64,000 nucleotides of DNA from Pacificoceanicola sp049341065 (GCF_049341065.1 NZ_JBMPIX010000010.1:1-64000), one strand, 5' to 3'. Shown: positions 1 through 11,192, numbered from the stretch's first letter. The notes: a model not told the origin generated them from the letters alone. Made by a program: numbers and translations.

Positions 1-77
1 CGCCGATCCTCCCATCCAACGCAGGAATTGAATCAGCCGACGCCCCTTCGATCAAGGGCGAGTTTTTCAACAAAATA
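1..77. repeat. End of a second, related IS copy lying to the left
   Basis: This stretch nearly repeats 1657-1734. Both start cgccgatcctccca, share gaattgaatcagccga, and end with cccttcgatcaagggcgag and tttttcaacaaaata. In the second place this block is the transposase-proximal end of the IS. Its presence here in the same orientation suggests that another copy lies just outside the window, head to tail with the one annotated. A few mismatches (for example ccatccaac against ccaccgatt) show the copies have diverged. Confidence 0.7.
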
Positions 78-363
78 GGCCGGTTCCGTGGAAAAACACC
101 CGTTCGCGGGCGCGGAATATCAACAGCTGAACGTGGCGCGCGTGCCTTTCCTGTCGGGCGCTGCGCGTTTGCTGCGGTGCGGGAAGGAGCTTGGCCAGTT
201 TCCGGAGATTCTGGGCGGTGGCAGCGAGGAGAAATTCGTCGTTTGCACCGCATGGTCCGCGTAATCGGAGCCGGCCCAGGCCGAGGATCCGCTTGAGATG
301 GGCGAAGAGCATCTCGACCTTCTTCCGCAGCTTCATCGAGATGACGTATTGCTCGGTTTTGGC

Positions 364-400
364 CCCCCTCGTGCATGTAAACATGCACTGCCGGGCAGTG
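364..400 (-). repeat. Small palindromic insertion A in the transposase
   Basis: About 37 bases interrupt the expected transposase reading (ARDI followed by AKTEQYV). Read on the minus strand it starts cactgcccggcagtgcat, contains the perfect palindrome gtgcatgtttacatgcac, and ends cgaggggg. It shares the cactgcccggcagtgca start with insertion B and adds one base net to the frame. Confidence 0.6.
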
Positions 401-758
401 GATGTCCCGGGCGACCTGCCGGGCGTCCTCATGTTCCTCACGGGTGATCTTGCGGGCATCCGCGTTCGGGCAGCACTTCGCTTTTGATGGGCATGCCTGA
501 CAGACCTCTTTCAGCGCGCGATACCGGGCTGTGCCTTTGCCGCTCGGGCCGCGGTTCGGGTCCGAATAGTTCCGACGGAATTGCTTCAGTTCTTGCCCCT
601 CGGGGCAGATGTACTGGTCGTTCTCCGCATCCCATTCGAAGTCGGCGCGGGTCCAGGTCCCGTCGCTGCGCCCAGACTTGTCCAAGACCGGGATGTGGGG
701 CGCGATCTTCTGATCGACCAGCCAGCCCAGCATTGGCGCAGTGCCATAGGCGGTATCC

Positions 759-799
759 ACTGCCCGGCAGTGCATTGCGAAGCAATGTCACGAGAGGGG
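759..799 (+). repeat. Small palindromic insertion B in the transposase
   Basis: 41 bases with a 13-base near-palindrome (actgcccggcagt), then a hairpin gcattgc-gaa-gcaatgt, then cacgagaggg. Removing it joins the transposase codons for LIA and DTAYG. It lies in the opposite orientation to insertion A. Confidence 0.65.
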
Positions 800-1283
800 G
801 CGATGAGCCGCTCGGGTGGAGGTCAAACTTGGTCTTCACGCGCTCCAGCATGGTCTTGGTCGAACCAACCTCGGCCTGCCGGATCGACCGTGTCGCTTCA
901 ACATCCACGATCACGCCATGGTCCGTGTCGATCAGGTAATTGTCGGAATAGCTGAAGAATACCGGTCCCTTGCGGGCCGCAGTCCACTGACTGGCCGGGC
1001 CGGAATGCGAGGTGAACTTGGGCTGAACCTCGCTCGCCGCACCAAACGCGGCCTCGTCCAGCGTCTCGAGATACTCGCGAACAGCCCGCGGTGCGTCGGC
1101 GGGATCGACCTGCGCCGGATCCCATTCTTCCTTCGGCGTCGAGTTTTGTTTGTTGGCATCGGCCTCGATCAGGCTGGCGTCGATGGCCATGCGCTGCCCG
1201 CTGACCAAGCCCTCTTCGATGCACCGCGCGACGCTCGTCTCGAACAGGTGGCGGAGCAGTTCGCTGTCCCGGAAACGGCCATG

Positions 1284-1323
1284 TGTCACCCGACAGTGCC
1301 TTGCGTAGCAAGGTCACGAAAGG
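1284..1323 (+). repeat. Small palindromic insertion C in the transposase
   Basis: 40 bases beginning tgtcacccgacagtgc, with hairpin gtgccttgc-gta-gcaaggtcac, ending gaaagg. Removing it joins transposase KNR to HGRFRDSE. It has the same orientation and architecture as insertion B, with compensating changes in the stem (cattgc/gcaatg against ccttgc/gcaagg). Confidence 0.65.
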
Positions 1324-1737
1324 GCGGTTCTTCGAGAAAGTTGAATGGTCCGGGACGCGATCGCTCAAATCGAGGCGGCAGAACCACCGGTACGCCAGGT
1401 TCAGATGCACCTCCTCGCAGAGCCGACGCTCGGACCGGATGCCGAAGCAATAGCCCACCAGCAGCATCCGGATGAGGAGTTCGGGATCAACGGACGGCCG
1501 CCCCGTGTGACTGTAGAAATCGGCGAGGTAGCTGCGGATACCGGACAGATCCACGAACCGCTCAATCGACCGCAGGAGGTGGCTCTGGGGCACATGATCC
1601 TCAAGCGAGAACTCATAAAACAGCGCCGGTTGCGCCTCCTGCCGCGGTCCCATCATCGCCGATCCTCCCACCGATTGCGGGAATTGAATCAGCCGAGAGC
1701 CCTTCGATCAAGGGCGAGTTTTTCAACAAAATAAGCC

Positions 1738-2202
1738 CTTTGTGGGGAAAGGTTCGTTTCGGAGATCGCTTGACTGGCTTCAGTCCTCCGAATTGGCCAG
1801 GTCACATTCGAGGCTCCGACATAGTCCTCGTGACCATTCAGCGAGGATGACAAAAGGTAATCGGTGATATGCTGAATGGGATGCGTCGTTTGGCAGTGTG
1901 CGGATGCCTTCGGAGCCTTTTTTGAAGGCGCTCGAGCCCGTGCATGCGAGGAGACCAGCGTAACGGCACGGGTGGTGTGGTCGAGGTCGACAAATATCAT
2001 CGCAAGAGTGCCACCCTGCGGTGCCATGATGTCCCTCAGGTGGCGCGGCGGACTGGAGGCCAGCCAGCGTAGGCGGCCCGAAATGGCTTGGAAATGAAAA
2101 AAATTTCCTAAACGCCGGATACCAAATGAAGTAGGGGCGCCTTTCGGCGCCCCAAAATAAAGACCTTGGGGCAAACTTGACCGTCTTCTTCAAAGTAGGG
2201 TC
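1738..2202. other. Gap between the IS and secA, no recognised gene
   Basis: Open frames exist on both strands (about 1689-2174 minus and 1876-2097 plus), but none has a recognisable product, ribosome site or clear codon bias. The only structure I can support is the hairpin at 2134-2153. The segment may be remnant sequence left by earlier insertions. Confidence 0.4.
2134..2153 (-). terminator. Hairpin downstream of secA
   Basis: Perfect 8-bp stem ggggcgcc / ggcgcccc with a four-base loop, 50 bases beyond the secA stop. The tract after it on the minus strand (tacttcattt) is only moderately T-rich, so it may be a weak intrinsic terminator. Confidence 0.55.
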
Positions 2203-4926
2203 TTAGGACAGGCGACCGTGGCAATGCTTGAACTTGTTGCCTGACCCGCAAGGACAAAGATCGTTGCGGCCCGGGTTGCCCCAAGTCTCGGGGTTTTCTT
2301 CATCAAAACCCTCAACCAGCGGCGTCAGTTCCGTCGAATCCTCGGCGGTGGGCAGCACGGGTTCGTGCTTGGCCTGCGCATCCTGAGCGGCTTGCTGCGC
2401 GAGCGATTGCTGCTGCGCCATCTGTTGCATCATTATGCGCTGCTCTTCTTCGGTCATCGGTCGAACTTGCGACAGCTGCGTGGTGACCTGTTCGCGCAGG
2501 CTTTCCAAAAGGCCTTCGAACAGCTGGAAGGCTTCGGTCTTGTACTCGTTCAGCGGATCGCGCTGCGCATAGCCACGAAAGCCCACGACCGAGCGCAGAT
2601 GCTCCAGCGTCAAAAGGTGTTCACGCCATTTGCCGTCGATGGTCTGCAGCAGAACCTGCTTTTCGATCTGGCGCATGGTGTTGGGGCCAAAGGCCTCGGC
2701 CTTTTCGGCCATCAGCTTGTCTGATGTTTCCTCAAGACGTTCGCGCAAAACCTCCTGATCGACACCGTCCTCTTCGGCCCAAGCCATAACGGGTACGTCA
2801 ATGCCCAGCTTTTCGATACAGGCCGCGTAAAGGCCCTGAACGTCCCACTGATCGGCATAGGCCTTGGGCGGGGCATAGGTATCGACCAAATCGTCGATGA
2901 CTTCGTGACGCATGTCCTGCACGATCTCGGACAGGTCTTTTGCTTCCATGATCTCGCGGCGCTGGCTGAAGATCACCTTGCGCTGGTCGTTCATCACATC
3001 GTCGAACTTGAGCAATTGCTTACGGATGTCAAAGTTGCGGCCTTCGACCTTGGCCTGCGCGCGCTCCAGCGACTTGTTCACCCAAGGGTGCACGATCGCC
3101 TCGCCCTCTTTCATGCCAAGCGTGGACAGCACTTTTTCCAGACGCTCCGAGCCGAAGATGCGCATCAGGTCATCTTCAAGCGACAGATAAAAGGACGAGC
3201 GGCCCGGGTCACCCTGACGGCCCGAGCGGCCGCGCAGCTGGTTGTCGATCCGCCGGCTTTCGTGGCGTTCGGTGGCCAGAACATAAAGCCCGCCTGCGTC
3301 CTTGACCGCCTGTTCGTCGGCGGTGTGTTCCGCTTCGATCCGCTGACGGATCGCCTCGGGATCACCCTCGGGATCGGCAGCGATGGCCTCCATGATCTTG
3401 AAGTCGACGTTGCCGCCAAGTTTGATGTCGGTGCCGCGGCCCGCCATGTTGGTGGCGATGGTCACTGCGCCCAGCTTACCTGCGTCGGCGACAATCTGCG
3501 CTTCTTGTTCGTGCTGGCGGGCGTTCAGAACGTTGTGTTTATGGCCTGCCGCCGTCAGCATCTGGCTCAGCATTTCGGACTTTTCGATCGACGTGGTGCC
3601 AACCAGCACAGGCTGGCCCTTGGCATGCGATTCGCCGATCTGTTTGACGATCGCCTCGTATTTTTCGCGTGCAGTGCGGTAAACTGCGTCATCGTCGTCA
3701 ATCCGCGCAATCGGACGGTTGGTCGGAACTTCGACCACGCCGAGACCGTAGATTTCCATGAATTCCTCGGCCTCGGTTACGGCGGTGCCGGTCATGCCGC
3801 CCAGTTTGTCATAAAGGCGGAAGTAGTTCTGAAACGTCACACTGGCCAACGTGACGTTCTCGGGCTGGATCTCGCAACCTTCTTTCGCCTCGATGGCTTG
3901 GTGCAGACCTTCGGACAGGCGGCGCCCGGCCATCATGCGGCCGGTAAATTCGTCGATCAGGACAACTTCGCCATCGCGAACGATATAGTCCTTGTCCCGC
4001 GTAAACAGCTTGTGCGCGCGCAGGCCCTGGTTGACGTGGTGCACGATTGTGGTGCTTTCCGGATCGTACAGCGTCTGCCCCTCGGGCAACAATCCGCGCG
4101 CGTGCAGATTATCTTCGAGGAACTCGTTTCCTTCGTCGGTAAAGGTGACGTTCCGGGTTTTTTCGTCGATGGTAAAATGTTCTTCGGTCAGCTCGGGGAT
4201 GAGTTTGTCGATCCCGACGTAAAGTTCGGACCGATCATCGGACGGGCCAGAGATGATCAGAGGCGTCCGGGCTTCGTCGATCAGGATCGAATCAACCTCG
4301 TCGACGACGGCGTAATAGTGATCTTTCTGGTAAATCTGGCTGAGGTCAGACTTCATGTTGTCGCGCAGATAGTCAAAACCCAGCTCGTTGTTTGTCGCGT
4401 AGGTGATGTCGCTGGCGTAAGCAGCTTTCTTCTCATCGTCAGGCTGGCGCGGGTAGACCACGCCGGTCGTCATGCCAAGGGCGCTGTAGACCTTGCTCAT
4501 CCACTCGGCGTCGCGCTTGGCCAGATAGTCGTTCACCGTGACGATATGCACACCGCGTCCGGTCAAGGCGTTCAGGTAGGCGGGGAAGGTCGCGACCAGC
4601 GTCTTGCCTTCACCGGTTTTCATTTCCGAGATATTGCCCTGATGCAGAAAAATGCCGCCCATCAACTGCGTATCAAAGGCGCGCAGGCCCAAGGCGCGCT
4701 TGGCAGCCTCGCGGCAGTTGGCAAAGGCTTCGGGCAAAATTGCATCGAGGCTTTCGCCCTCGGCAACGCGTTTTTTGAATTCTTCGGTCTTGGCGATCAG
4801 GCCTGCGTCGTCGAGTTTTTCGAACTCAGGCTCCAGCGCATTGACCTTCTCGACCAGAGGGCGGGTAGCCTTGACCTTGCGATCATTCGGGGTGCCAAAC
4901 ACCTTACGCGCGATTTTTCCCAGCAT
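2203..4926 (-). CDS. secA: Preprotein translocase ATPase SecA
   Basis: SecA is the motor ATPase that drives unfolded preproteins through the SecYEG channel at the inner membrane. The 907-residue product has Walker A MKTGEGKT near residue 100, the DEAD-type box VDEVDSILIDEARTPLI, helicase motif NMAGRGTDIKLGG, the QLRGRSGRQGDPG arginine finger region, and a C-terminal zinc-binding tail CPCGSGNKFKHCHG. Length fits the family. I chose the start MLGKIARKVFGTPNDRK because it matches the usual SecA beginning; an in-frame ATG at 4983 would add 19 atypical residues. It is transcribed away from the parvulin gene. Confidence 0.97.
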   Translation of the reverse strand: MLGKIARKVFGTPNDRKVKATRPLVEKVNALEPEFEKLDDAGLIAKTEEFKKRVAEGESLDAILPEAFANCREAAKRALGLRAFDTQLMGGIFLHQGNISEMKTGEGKTLVATFPAYLNALTGRGVHIVTVNDYLAKRDAEWMSKVYSALGMTTGVVYPRQPDDEKKAAYASDITYATNNELGFDYLRDNMKSDLSQIYQKDHYYAVVDEVDSILIDEARTPLIISGPSDDRSELYVGIDKLIPELTEEHFTIDEKTRNVTFTDEGNEFLEDNLHARGLLPEGQTLYDPESTTIVHHVNQGLRAHKLFTRDKDYIVRDGEVVLIDEFTGRMMAGRRLSEGLHQAIEAKEGCEIQPENVTLASVTFQNYFRLYDKLGGMTGTAVTEAEEFMEIYGLGVVEVPTNRPIARIDDDDAVYRTAREKYEAIVKQIGESHAKGQPVLVGTTSIEKSEMLSQMLTAAGHKHNVLNARQHEQEAQIVADAGKLGAVTIATNMAGRGTDIKLGGNVDFKIMEAIAADPEGDPEAIRQRIEAEHTADEQAVKDAGGLYVLATERHESRRIDNQLRGRSGRQGDPGRSSFYLSLEDDLMRIFGSERLEKVLSTLGMKEGEAIVHPWVNKSLERAQAKVEGRNFDIRKQLLKFDDVMNDQRKVIFSQRREIMEAKDLSEIVQDMRHEVIDDLVDTYAPPKAYADQWDVQGLYAACIEKLGIDVPVMAWAEEDGVDQEVLRERLEETSDKLMAEKAEAFGPNTMRQIEKQVLLQTIDGKWREHLLTLEHLRSVVGFRGYAQRDPLNEYKTEAFQLFEGLLESLREQVTTQLSQVRPMTEEEQRIMMQQMAQQQSLAQQAAQDAQAKHEPVLPTAEDSTELTPLVEGFDEENPETWGNPGRNDLCPCGSGNKFKHCHGRLS

Positions 4927-5099
4927 GCCTGTCGTACCTGTTCCCATCTTCGTGTGCGGCATCTGCTTGCTCGCCTCGCACACAGCCCATATGAAACAGG
5001 GGAACGACCGGCCACGCAGAGCCTTTTGCGCATGTAAGGGGCGGGCCGGAGAGTGTCAACGCCGCCAGTGTCGCGGCCATGTCTAGAAGGTCAATACCG

Positions 5100-5948
5100 A
5101 TGTCGAAAACCCTCATGAAACTGAGCGCCGCTGCCTTTGCAATCATGGCGGCGCTGCCCGCTCAGGCCGAGGATGTCTCGGCCGATACCGTGGTCGCCAC
5201 TGTCGGTAACACCGAAATCACGCTGGGTCACATGATCCTGGTGCGTTCGGGGCTTCCCGAGCAATACCAGCAACTGCCTGCCGACGTACTTTGGGACGGT
5301 ATTCTTGACCAACTGGTTCAGCAAGAAGCCATGGCACAAGACGATTTGGCCAAGGAAACCCGCCGTGTCCGTCTTGCGATGGACAACGAGCGTCGCTCGC
5401 TCATGGCGGCCGAAGCAATCACTGTCGTCGCCAAACAGGCCGTGACCGAGGATGCGATCAAGGCGGCTTATGAAAGCCAATACGTCAACGGTGAGAAGGG
5501 GCAGGAATACAACGCCTCCCACATTCTTGTGGAAATCGAAGAAGAGGCCGCCGCGATTTTGGCCGAGGTCAAGGGAGGTGCGGATTTCGCAGAAACCGCC
5601 AAGCAAAAATCGACTGGCCCTTCTGGACCCAATGGTGGCGAGCTGGGCTGGTTCAGTGCCGGCATGATGGTCGAGCCCTTCCAGAAGGCCGTCGAAAGCC
5701 TGTCGCCCGGCGATGTGACCGGTCCGGTTCAGACGCAATTCGGCTGGCACGTCATCAAACTGAACGATTCCCGCGCCAAAGAAGCGCCCGAACTCGACGC
5801 CGTTCGCGAACAGATCGTCGGCACGCTTCAGCAAGAGGCCGTCTCGGGCTATATTGACAGTCTGGTTGCAGATGCGAATGTCACCAAGAAGGATAAGTCG
5901 GAATTCGATCCGTCAATTCTGACCAACACCGACCTGCTGGAGGACTAA
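5100..5948 (+). CDS. Periplasmic parvulin-type peptidylprolyl isomerase
   Basis: The 282-residue protein should catalyse cis-trans isomerisation of prolyl bonds and act as a folding factor for exported proteins. It starts MSKTLMKLSAAAFAIMAALP with a Sec signal peptide ending near AQA. A SurA/PrsA-like N-terminal helical region follows, then a parvulin domain at about residues 140-235 (motifs ASHILVEIEEEA, GPNGGELGWFSAG, GPVQTQFGWHVIKL). The start with aagg upstream is preferred over an ATG 21 bases earlier that would precede the signal peptide. It ends immediately before argJ, implying co-transcription. The divergent neighbour secA also serves export. Confidence 0.9.
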   Translation: MSKTLMKLSAAAFAIMAALPAQAEDVSADTVVATVGNTEITLGHMILVRSGLPEQYQQLPADVLWDGILDQLVQQEAMAQDDLAKETRRVRLAMDNERRSLMAAEAITVVAKQAVTEDAIKAAYESQYVNGEKGQEYNASHILVEIEEEAAAILAEVKGGADFAETAKQKSTGPSGPNGGELGWFSAGMMVEPFQKAVESLSPGDVTGPVQTQFGWHVIKLNDSRAKEAPELDAVREQIVGTLQQEAVSGYIDSLVADANVTKKDKSEFDPSILTNTDLLED

Positions 5949-7175
5949 TTGGCTAAACCTGCGCCCGTCTCACCCCTCGCCCCGGAACACTTCCCTGCGC
6001 TGCCCGTCATCAAAGGTGTGCGCTTTGCCGCGACCGAGGCGGGCGTCCGCTATCAGGGGCGCAAGGATGTCATGTTGGCGCTGCTCGATCCGGGCAGCGT
6101 CGTTGCGGGGGTCTTTACCCGCTCGGCCACACGATCGTCCAATGTCTTGGACTGTCAGGCAAAGATTGGTGAGGACAGCGACGCGGGCGCCGCAATCATT
6201 GTGAATTCAGGCAATTCCAATGCCTTCACGGGCCGTGCCGGTGATGGGTCGGTCAAGGCGATCTGCGACGCGGCGGCGGAGCTCACTGGCTTGCCCGCCA
6301 ATCGCATATTCACCAGCTCAACCGGTGTGATCGGCGAACGCCTGCCGCATGACCGGATCATCGCCAAGCTTGGCGTCCTGCAAGACAGCCTTGATGAAAA
6401 CGGCATCGAGTCCGCCGCCCAGGCGATCATGACCACCGACACTTTCCCAAAGGGAGCCACGGTGACGGTCGATATCGATGGCCAACGCGTCCACATTGCG
6501 GGGATCGCGAAGGGATCGGGAATGATCGCGCCGGATATGGCCACCATGTTGGTCTATATCTTCACTGACGCCCGGATTGGTCGCGCCGATTTGCAGGCGA
6601 TGCTGAGCCGTCTCAACGACCAGACTTTCAACTGCATCACCGTTGATAGCGATACTTCGACCTCGGACACCTTGCTGATGGGGGCCACTGGCACCTCGGA
6701 GGTCGATGTCACGGATGAACCCGCATTTGAGGCCGCGCTTCATGAGGTCATGCGCAACCTCGCGCATCAGGTGGTCCGGGACGGCGAAGGCGCGACCAAG
6801 TTTGTCACGGTCAACGTCACTGGCGCTGCCTCTCACGCGGATGCCCGCACCCATGCTCTGGCGATCGCCAATTCGCCTTTGGTCAAGACGGCGATCGCGG
6901 GCGAGGATCCGAACTGGGGCCGCATCGTTATGGCCGTGGGCAAGTCCGGTGCGGCGGCGGATCGCGATGCTCTGTCGATCAGATTTGGCGATATCCTCGT
7001 GGCAGAAAAGGGGTGGGTTGCCGAAACCTACCTGGAAGAGGACGGCGCCGCCAAAATGAAGCAGCCCGAGATTGAGATTAACGTCGACATCGGCCTCGGC
7101 GCGGGCACAGCCACCGTCTGGACCTGCGATCTGACCCACGGGTACATCACGATCAACGCGGACTACCGCTCCTGA
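5949..7175 (+). CDS. argJ: Arginine biosynthesis bifunctional protein ArgJ
   Basis: ArgJ transfers acetyl from N-acetylornithine to glutamate, and in bifunctional forms also makes N-acetylglutamate from acetyl-CoA. The 408-residue product has the self-cleavage region KGSGMIAPDMATML, where the ATML threonine becomes the nucleophile of the beta chain, and the C-terminal GEDPNWGRIVMAVGKSG motif. The start is a TTG directly after the preceding stop codon, with ggagg at 5938-5942 inside the end of the parvulin gene. The frame has no better ATG near the expected N terminus. The tight junction suggests translational coupling with the isomerase gene. Confidence 0.95.
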   Translation: MAKPAPVSPLAPEHFPALPVIKGVRFAATEAGVRYQGRKDVMLALLDPGSVVAGVFTRSATRSSNVLDCQAKIGEDSDAGAAIIVNSGNSNAFTGRAGDGSVKAICDAAAELTGLPANRIFTSSTGVIGERLPHDRIIAKLGVLQDSLDENGIESAAQAIMTTDTFPKGATVTVDIDGQRVHIAGIAKGSGMIAPDMATMLVYIFTDARIGRADLQAMLSRLNDQTFNCITVDSDTSTSDTLLMGATGTSEVDVTDEPAFEAALHEVMRNLAHQVVRDGEGATKFVTVNVTGAASHADARTHALAIANSPLVKTAIAGEDPNWGRIVMAVGKSGAAADRDALSIRFGDILVAEKGWVAETYLEEDGAAKMKQPEIEINVDIGLGAGTATVWTCDLTHGYITINADYRS

Positions 7176-7250
7176 TTTCTTGAGCCTGAATTCTACGGCG
7201 GGTGCGGGACTGTCCCCGCCTTGCGACCGTCCATCTGGAAAGACCACTTC

Positions 7251-7649
7251 ATGAAAACTGTTCTCGTTTCCGCGGTTGCCTTGATTGATCCCGATGGCCG
7301 GGTCCTCTTGGCGCAGCGCCCCGAGGGCAAGTCCATGGCCGGACTTTGGGAGTTTCCTGGGGGAAAGGTCGAGCCCGGCGAAACCCCGGAAGTTGCGCTG
7401 ATCCGCGAACTTCAGGAAGAGCTGGGTATCGATACCTGGGCCAGCTGCCTTGCGCCCCTGACCTTTGCCTCGCACAGCTATGACGACTTCCATTTGCTGA
7501 TGCCGCTATTTGCCTGTCGCAAGTGGCAAGGCATTCCGCAGTCCATCGAAGGGCAGACGCTGAAGTGGGTCGCACCCACCAAGCTTCGGGACTACCCGAT
7601 GCCGCCAGCAGACATCCCGCTAATTCCGATTCTCCGCGACTGGCTCTAG
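7251..7649 (+). CDS. mutT: MutT-family Nudix hydrolase (8-oxo-dGTP diphosphatase)
   Basis: The 132-residue cytoplasmic protein likely hydrolyses 8-oxo-dGTP to the monophosphate and so limits A:T to C:G mutation. The Nudix box at about residues 37-59 reads GKVEPGETPEVALIRELQEE followed by LGI, matching GX5EX7REUXEEXGU. FPGG precedes it as in MutT. The start chosen is ATG with MKTVLVSAVALI; an upstream frame-extending start at 7221 would add ten unconserved residues. It lies 75 bases after argJ, and an argJ-mutT pairing is common in alphaproteobacteria. Confidence 0.88.
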   Translation: MKTVLVSAVALIDPDGRVLLAQRPEGKSMAGLWEFPGGKVEPGETPEVALIRELQEELGIDTWASCLAPLTFASHSYDDFHLLMPLFACRKWQGIPQSIEGQTLKWVAPTKLRDYPMPPADIPLIPILRDWL

Positions 7650-7761
7650 GTTGAATCGTAGTTAACGCTCACATGGGTAATATTGTTATCCAAATGCGCA
7701 AGTGCATAATATTTCCGCCAAATAATCGAACAATTGTGACAGTTTTTTAACTGCTTTTTCT

Positions 7762-7779
7762 GGATTAATTAACTAATCC
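7762..7779. promoter_or_regulatory. AT-rich inverted repeat before a small ORF
   Basis: ggattaattaactaatcc is an inverted repeat (ggatta / taatcc) in a markedly AT-rich stretch (about 7670-7790) upstream of the 44-codon ORF at 7823. It is a plausible promoter or regulator site; no specific factor can be named. Confidence 0.3.
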
Positions 7780-7822
7780 GGCCTACCTTTTGAGCTGTCA
7801 TTGACATTGGGGAGTTCATGGC

Positions 7823-7957
7823 ATGTTGCGCACTGTAATTTTGGGAAGCTGCGTTTCCGTGCAGGGCCTTCTGGAACAGACACTTCCAGACGGTCGTATC
7901 ACCGTTCGCGTCGGCGACCGTATCTTTACCGGCTTACCGGTTTCCAAAGCCGCTTAA
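7823..7957 (+). CDS. Small protein of 44 residues, unknown function
   Basis: A short frame starts ATG with MLRTVILGSCVSVQG and ends VSKAA. It is preceded by ggggag eight bases upstream and an AT-rich promoter-like region, and followed closely by an intrinsic terminator. Those flanking signals make a standalone small gene credible. The sequence has no signal peptide or membrane segment. The alternation of hydrophobic and charged residues (RITVRVGDRIFTGLPV) could form a small beta fold. I do not recognise a family. Confidence 0.55.
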   Translation: MLRTVILGSCVSVQGLLEQTLPDGRITVRVGDRIFTGLPVSKAA

Positions 7958-8007
7958 GGCAAGTTCGGGTGACACGTCACCCAGCTTATCAAGGCCTGAG
8001 CGAATAC

Positions 8008-8036
8008 AAAAAAGGCGCCTCTCGGGGCGCCTTTTC
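8008..8036. terminator. Bidirectional terminator between small ORF and infB
   Basis: aaaaggcgcc and ggcgcctttt form a 10-bp stem at 8010-8019 and 8026-8035 with a six-base loop, with A and T runs on the two sides. It can end transcripts arriving from the 44-residue ORF on the plus strand and from infB on the minus strand. Confidence 0.85.
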
Positions 8037-8056
8037 TGTTGATATCGGGACTGGGA

Positions 8057-10540
<2,484 letters not shown>

Positions 10541-10549
10541 GAAGCTTCT

Positions 10550-11185
10550 TTATCCTTTCCGCTGGCCCCTGCCAGCGCGATCCGTGTCAGACGTTCCGAC
10601 ACGTACACCCTTCAATCTTTGGGCTTCCTCTACAACACGCGGCGCCAGACCGCCAGCGCCAAGCGCTGCATGTATCACAGATTGTCGCCCGAAGGCCATT
10701 CCCAGTTCATCCGCCGTCAGCCAGCCGATATAAGTGCCGCCATAAGGCGTGCTCAGTTTCGACTTACCTCGGCTCGAGCCGTCTTCGGCTTGGATCAGGA
10801 CACGGGCCACCTCTTTGGACAGCCAGTCCTTCACCTTTTCATACCCTGCGACCGCATCGCCTGACTTGCGCGCCAAGCTTATGAGGTCAACCACGCGCCG
10901 CGACAGCATCTGCTCGACCACATTCACCAGATCTTCTGGCACAGTGACCGGTTGCTTTGCGGCGCGGGAAAACAATCCCTTCTTGGAGGCCTTTTCCAAG
11001 GCCTCCTTCTGGGCTGCTACATATATGCCACGTCCGGGCAGTTTTCCAGTGAGATCAGGCACGACCTGACCCTCGGGGCCAACAACAAAGCGGATCAGGC
11101 CGGTTTTCGGCTGTGCTTCGCCGGTGGCGATGCATTTGCGTTCCGGCCCGTCCTCACGGGATTTTGCGTGACCACCGCGGCTCAT
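10550..11185 (-). CDS. YlxR/L7Ae-like RNA-binding protein
   Basis: The 211-residue protein combines an N-terminal YlxR (DUF448) domain, recognised by ERKCIATGE and PGRGIYVAAQKEALEKA, with a C-terminal L7Ae-like domain (VVEQMLSRRVVDLISLARKSG). In alphaproteobacteria this fused protein lies between nusA and infB and is thought to bind RNA in transcription-translation coupling; its precise role is unsettled. I chose the start MSRGGHAKSRED, eight bases after nusA, with cgagg upstream, rather than an ATG inside nusA that would add 20 basic residues. Confidence 0.88.
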   Translation of the reverse strand: MSRGGHAKSREDGPERKCIATGEAQPKTGLIRFVVGPEGQVVPDLTGKLPGRGIYVAAQKEALEKASKKGLFSRAAKQPVTVPEDLVNVVEQMLSRRVVDLISLARKSGDAVAGYEKVKDWLSKEVARVLIQAEDGSSRGKSKLSTPYGGTYIGWLTADELGMAFGRQSVIHAALGAGGLAPRVVEEAQRLKGVRVGTSDTDRAGRGQRKG

Positions 11186-11192
11186 TTCGCGC

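Larger units (their letters stand above)
67..1656 (-). pseudogene. IS1182-like transposase, frameshifted
   Basis: The protein begins MMGPRQEAQ at 1656. It carries the N-terminal transposase domain (motifs RPSVDPELLIRMLLVGYCFG and PDHSTFSKNR). It then continues in other frames as HGRFRDSELLRHLFE, KTKFDLHP, and finally KKVEMLFAHLKRILGL with AATAQNLRKLAKL near the stop at 67. The pieces line up as one transposase but lie in different frames. Three short insertions at 364-400, 759-799 and 1284-1323 shift the frame, and one G also appears to be missing just before the middle insertion (ccgag where ccggag is expected). The gene cannot yield an intact protein. Family assignment is from remembered IS1182 group motifs. 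Confidence 0.85.
78..1737 (-). mobile_element. IS1182/IS5-like insertion sequence, degraded
   Basis: The element holds one broken transposase on the minus strand. Its right end read inward is ggcttattttgttgaaaaac, and the left end at about 78-97 is ggccggttccgtggaaaaac, an imperfect inverted copy with a well kept gaaaaac core. The left end directly abuts the end of a neighbouring related element at 1-77. Exact boundaries and the target duplication cannot be fixed because the other copy is cut by the window edge. Confidence 0.7.

Noticed and set aside
2905..5037. 710-codon open frame on the strand opposite secA
   Set aside because: It mirrors secA codon by codon, a usual effect of strong GC bias at third positions; no ribosome site and no recognisable domain.
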